From positions 6,277,349 to 6,341,348 of the forward strand of contig CM038918.1 in the NCBI GenBank assembly GCA_021904315.1: DNA of 64,000 nt. The letters are read 5' to 3'. Below are positions 61,534 to 64,000 of the stretch, one piece after another. This stretch comes from Sphagnum magellanicum (Eukaryota > Streptophyta > Sphagnopsida > Sphagnales > Sphagnaceae). The position numbers and the translations under genes are program-made. Position 1 is the first letter of the stretch. Every line of letters begins with the position of its first letter. Under the pieces are notes generated by a model. The model worked only from the letters and a program-made list of their open reading frames with translations. It searched no databases and was not told the DNA's origin.

Positions 61534-63076
61534 TCAATTTGAAATCCAGGAATCCCAAGGATCTATTTGGCTAAGAAAGCAACATTCAAAAATTGAACCT
61601 CGTGGGTCCACCACCAAATAAGAATATTTATACATAGTTTGTGGGATAAATAGGTTTTGAAATAAAAAAAGTTTTACAATAACAAGTGCCCTAGAAAACT
61701 CTTTAATAAAAGCCCCAACACCAAGCATGTTGTTATCCTCTGCTTCAATTTGAACATTATGTTCATCAAATGGTGGTATAATTATTTCAATAATAGGGTT
61801 CAATCGATCAAAAACTATCATTATAAGGGGGTTGATTTTTTTTTTCATCATACTTAGTAGCTAAGTGGATTGCATTTCCGTGGCCCACAAAACTTTCCAC
61901 AACCCATAAAAATTTGAAACATGGATTTAACATCAAGGTCAACATGTTGTTAACTTGATAAAAATAAAAAATCTTTAAATTTTTAAGAAAAGGTTTGATT
62001 ACCTTCATAACTTATTTTACATTTTTCTACTCAACATGTGCAAATCAACATTAAAAAGGTAAAATGTTTCATTGTCATCAACAAGGGGTCTATTTCAGAT
62101 TGCATAGCCATAATTAAATTAATTGTAATGGTTAAGGCATCTAATAGTAGCTAGTGGCTTCTAGATTAGTTCAACACACATGTCGTCAACACGAGATTCT
62201 AACAATGATTGATAATTTCAGCAATGGTCCACACTTGGGCCTTAAAGACTATTTGTTGCAATGTTAGTGTTTTCTTCTTCCCATAACATAACAAAATGGT
62301 TTGTTTGAATTCCAAAGTTTCTTCAAGCATTATAACTCTATTCACAAACCTAATTTTTATTAGAGTTTTTAGCTTCCAATGCCACATCCCACTCTCAATG
62401 CAATTTTTGTCCCCACTTTTGCCTCCTTTTCCTTGATTTTTTCATTTAAATGGTTATTTTTTGCAAACCAATTTGGGCATCTTTAACACTCACCAAGGTT
62501 AGGCCCAAAAAAACTTTATCATCATTCATTTCGTATTAACAAACTTTAAACATGACATGTCTAAAATAAATACCTTCATAAATTTATAAAAATGTTAGCA
62601 ATTCACAATCAATTATTGAACATAATGTTGTAGCCATGGTTCCCAAGTTGTTGCCTTTGCCTTTCACAAAAAAAATCACTTGATGAATTAGTCCAAAATT
62701 TTCCAACAAAGATTGGAGTTGCAAAACCATGCCACTACCACTTGTTTCATGCATTTCAAATTATATAACAATAACATGTTTAAGTGTCCAAGTCTCATTC
62801 AAATAATTGATCACTAAAACAAATGTATTGATGCCACCTCTAGACATCTAGAGATCAAAACTAATAGACATAATGACAACAAATTCCATATATGGTAACA
62901 CATGTAATTCCATGGTTTTTGTGACCATTGCGAGAATTATCTATTCCACAAAAGAACATTGAAAAGGAAACACAATGTAAGGGGGACTGACATAATACTA
63001 ACTTGTGAAACCAAACATTTTCACATGTTGAAAAAAACATGTATCCTTTGCAGTTGTAAAGAACAAGGTCCTCCAT
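61534..63076 (-). mobile_element. Decayed hAT-type transposase (central region)
   Basis: Reading along the minus strand, several short frames match consecutive parts of a plant hAT-like transposase. ENFGLIHQVIFFVKGKGNNL lies at about 62600-62720. WHWKLKTLIKIRFVNRVIML is at about 62300-62390, and LTLMLNPCFKFLWVVESFVG, HGNAIHLATKYDEKK and FDRLNP lie between about 61790 and 61940. The order is that of an intact protein, but the frame shifts several times and the catalytic region is scattered. Terminal inverted repeats were not found. It may belong to the same family as the 44939-45256 fragment. Confidence 0.65.
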
Positions 63077-63229
63077 GAATTTTTATTGTGCTTCAGCACC
63101 AAATTTATATGGGTTTGTTGACCCAAATAAAGGAATGATAACAAAATTAGTGGGTTTAACCTTTTTTTCCCTTACTACCAAATATGATCTATTCCAAAAA
63201 GTTTAACCAATGCCCTTTCACCTATTATC

Positions 63230-64000
63230 ACTACTAGAATTCCTATTTTTTCAAATTGACCAAATTGACTAGATGGGTTTTTTTATTAGAGGACATGTAT
63301 TTTTGACTAGAGGTCAAGGGCTTGAATGATAATGTTATTTTTTTACTAATCAATTTTATTAGAATGACCAATTGGACAATTAGTCAAATCGGACATCCAG
63401 TCAAATTGGACTTTAAAATACCACTTAATCAAATTGGTTGGTGGCCTAATCAATAAAACCACCCAATTTAATCAAATTGGCAAGTGCCCTAGTAAAAAAA
63501 AACACCTATAAGGGATAACTTAGTAGGCCTAGTCAAAGTGGCTAATGGCCTATTCAAAAAGGTCAATTACAAATTTTAATATTAGTTGGGTATTTTGGGA
63601 TTACATTTAACATTTTGACTATGTTTGACCAATTAGAAAAAAATTGAAAAATGTAAAAGATAGTTAATCATAACTACATGAATCAAGATTATATTAATTA
63701 TGATTAAACTAATTATATATATATGGTTTATCTAACTATGGTTAAATTGACTATATTGAAATTAATTATGGTTCAACTACCTATGAAAAAACTAATAAAA
63801 ATTAAAATTAACCATGGTCAATTTAATCATGTTTAATTAACCATAGTTTGTTTAATTGTATATGTTTTAACCATGGTTAGTTTAGCCATATCTAATTTAA
63901 CCATGATTCACTTATCCATAATTAATTATTTCATTATTTTTTGGCCATATTAGTTTAATTATGGTTAATTGAGCCATAAGTAATTTAGGAATTATAAATA
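63230..64000. repeat. Short AT-rich repeat motifs at the right edge
   Basis: 63230-63560 repeats variants of TAGTCAAATTGG and GGCCTAATCAA at irregular 20-40 bp spacing. 63640-64000 repeats ATGGTTAATTTAACCAT-like units, which are self-complementary, every 20-25 bp. Copies are imperfect and the array runs off the window. Confidence 0.55.

Noticed and set aside
1-64000. CRISPR arrays, bacterial operons or organelle genome segments
   Set aside because: Genes are spliced, there are no direct repeats with uniform spacers of CRISPR type, and no plastid or mitochondrial genes are seen.

Overview
This is a nuclear segment from a green plant of the streptophyte lineage. I cannot name the species. The identifiable host genes are intron-rich and of plant type: a DUF647 ROOT UVB SENSITIVE protein, the plant bifunctional histidine enzyme HISN2 with a transit peptide, a plastid J-protein fused to a ferredoxin domain, a VPS2/CHMP2-type ESCRT-III subunit, a YODA/MEKK-like MAPKKK, and plant-type SYF2 and Crooked-neck splicing proteins. 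Introns are mostly 100-500 bp with GT-AG borders. Several promoters carry the plant telo-box AAACCCTAA. Long AT-rich, repeat-filled gaps separate gene clusters, so the genome is probably repeat-rich and may not be an angiosperm (inference).

Layout. 474-4813 (-): RUS4-like gene, 14 exons rebuilt, 3' end uncertain at the window edge. 5570-6000: 78-bp tandem repeat with an open frame. 7108-10183 (-): CLF1/CRNKL1 spliceosome scaffold, 7 exons. 10500-12400: AT-rich spacer with a 4 x 58 bp repeat. 13214-19080 (+): a large unnamed gene made of a long degenerate-repeat N-terminus and five tandem phase-0 exons, each encoding a psq plus CENP-B-type helix-turn-helix module and no visible transposase catalytic domain. 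20442-22586 (-): SYF2. 22924-25440 (+): HISN2, divergent from SYF2 across about 340 bp. 27985-31353 (-): chloroplast DnaJ-ferredoxin protein. 33358-36824 (-): VPS2/CHMP2-like ESCRT-III subunit. 36825-48900: about 12 kb of gene-poor DNA with a ~153-bp repeat array, a duplicated ~720-bp block, poly-G and A-rich tracts and a decayed hAT transposase fragment. 48903-about 53750 (-): full-length-looking LINE. 55194-59176 (+): MAPKKK. 59177-64000: spacer, a decayed hAT transposase and short AT-rich repeats.

Functional links. CLF1/CRNKL1 and SYF2 are both NineTeen-complex-associated splicing factors and lie about 12 kb apart on the same strand, separated by the psq-module gene. The other genes are unrelated housekeeping or signalling functions. 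The most unusual items are the five-module psq/CENP-B gene, the LINE whose three open segments lie in one frame divided only by two UAG codons, and three reconstructed GC-AG introns. All exon coordinates come from reading splice sites, phase and protein family by eye. Phases close exactly for every exon join listed, but no transcript was available.
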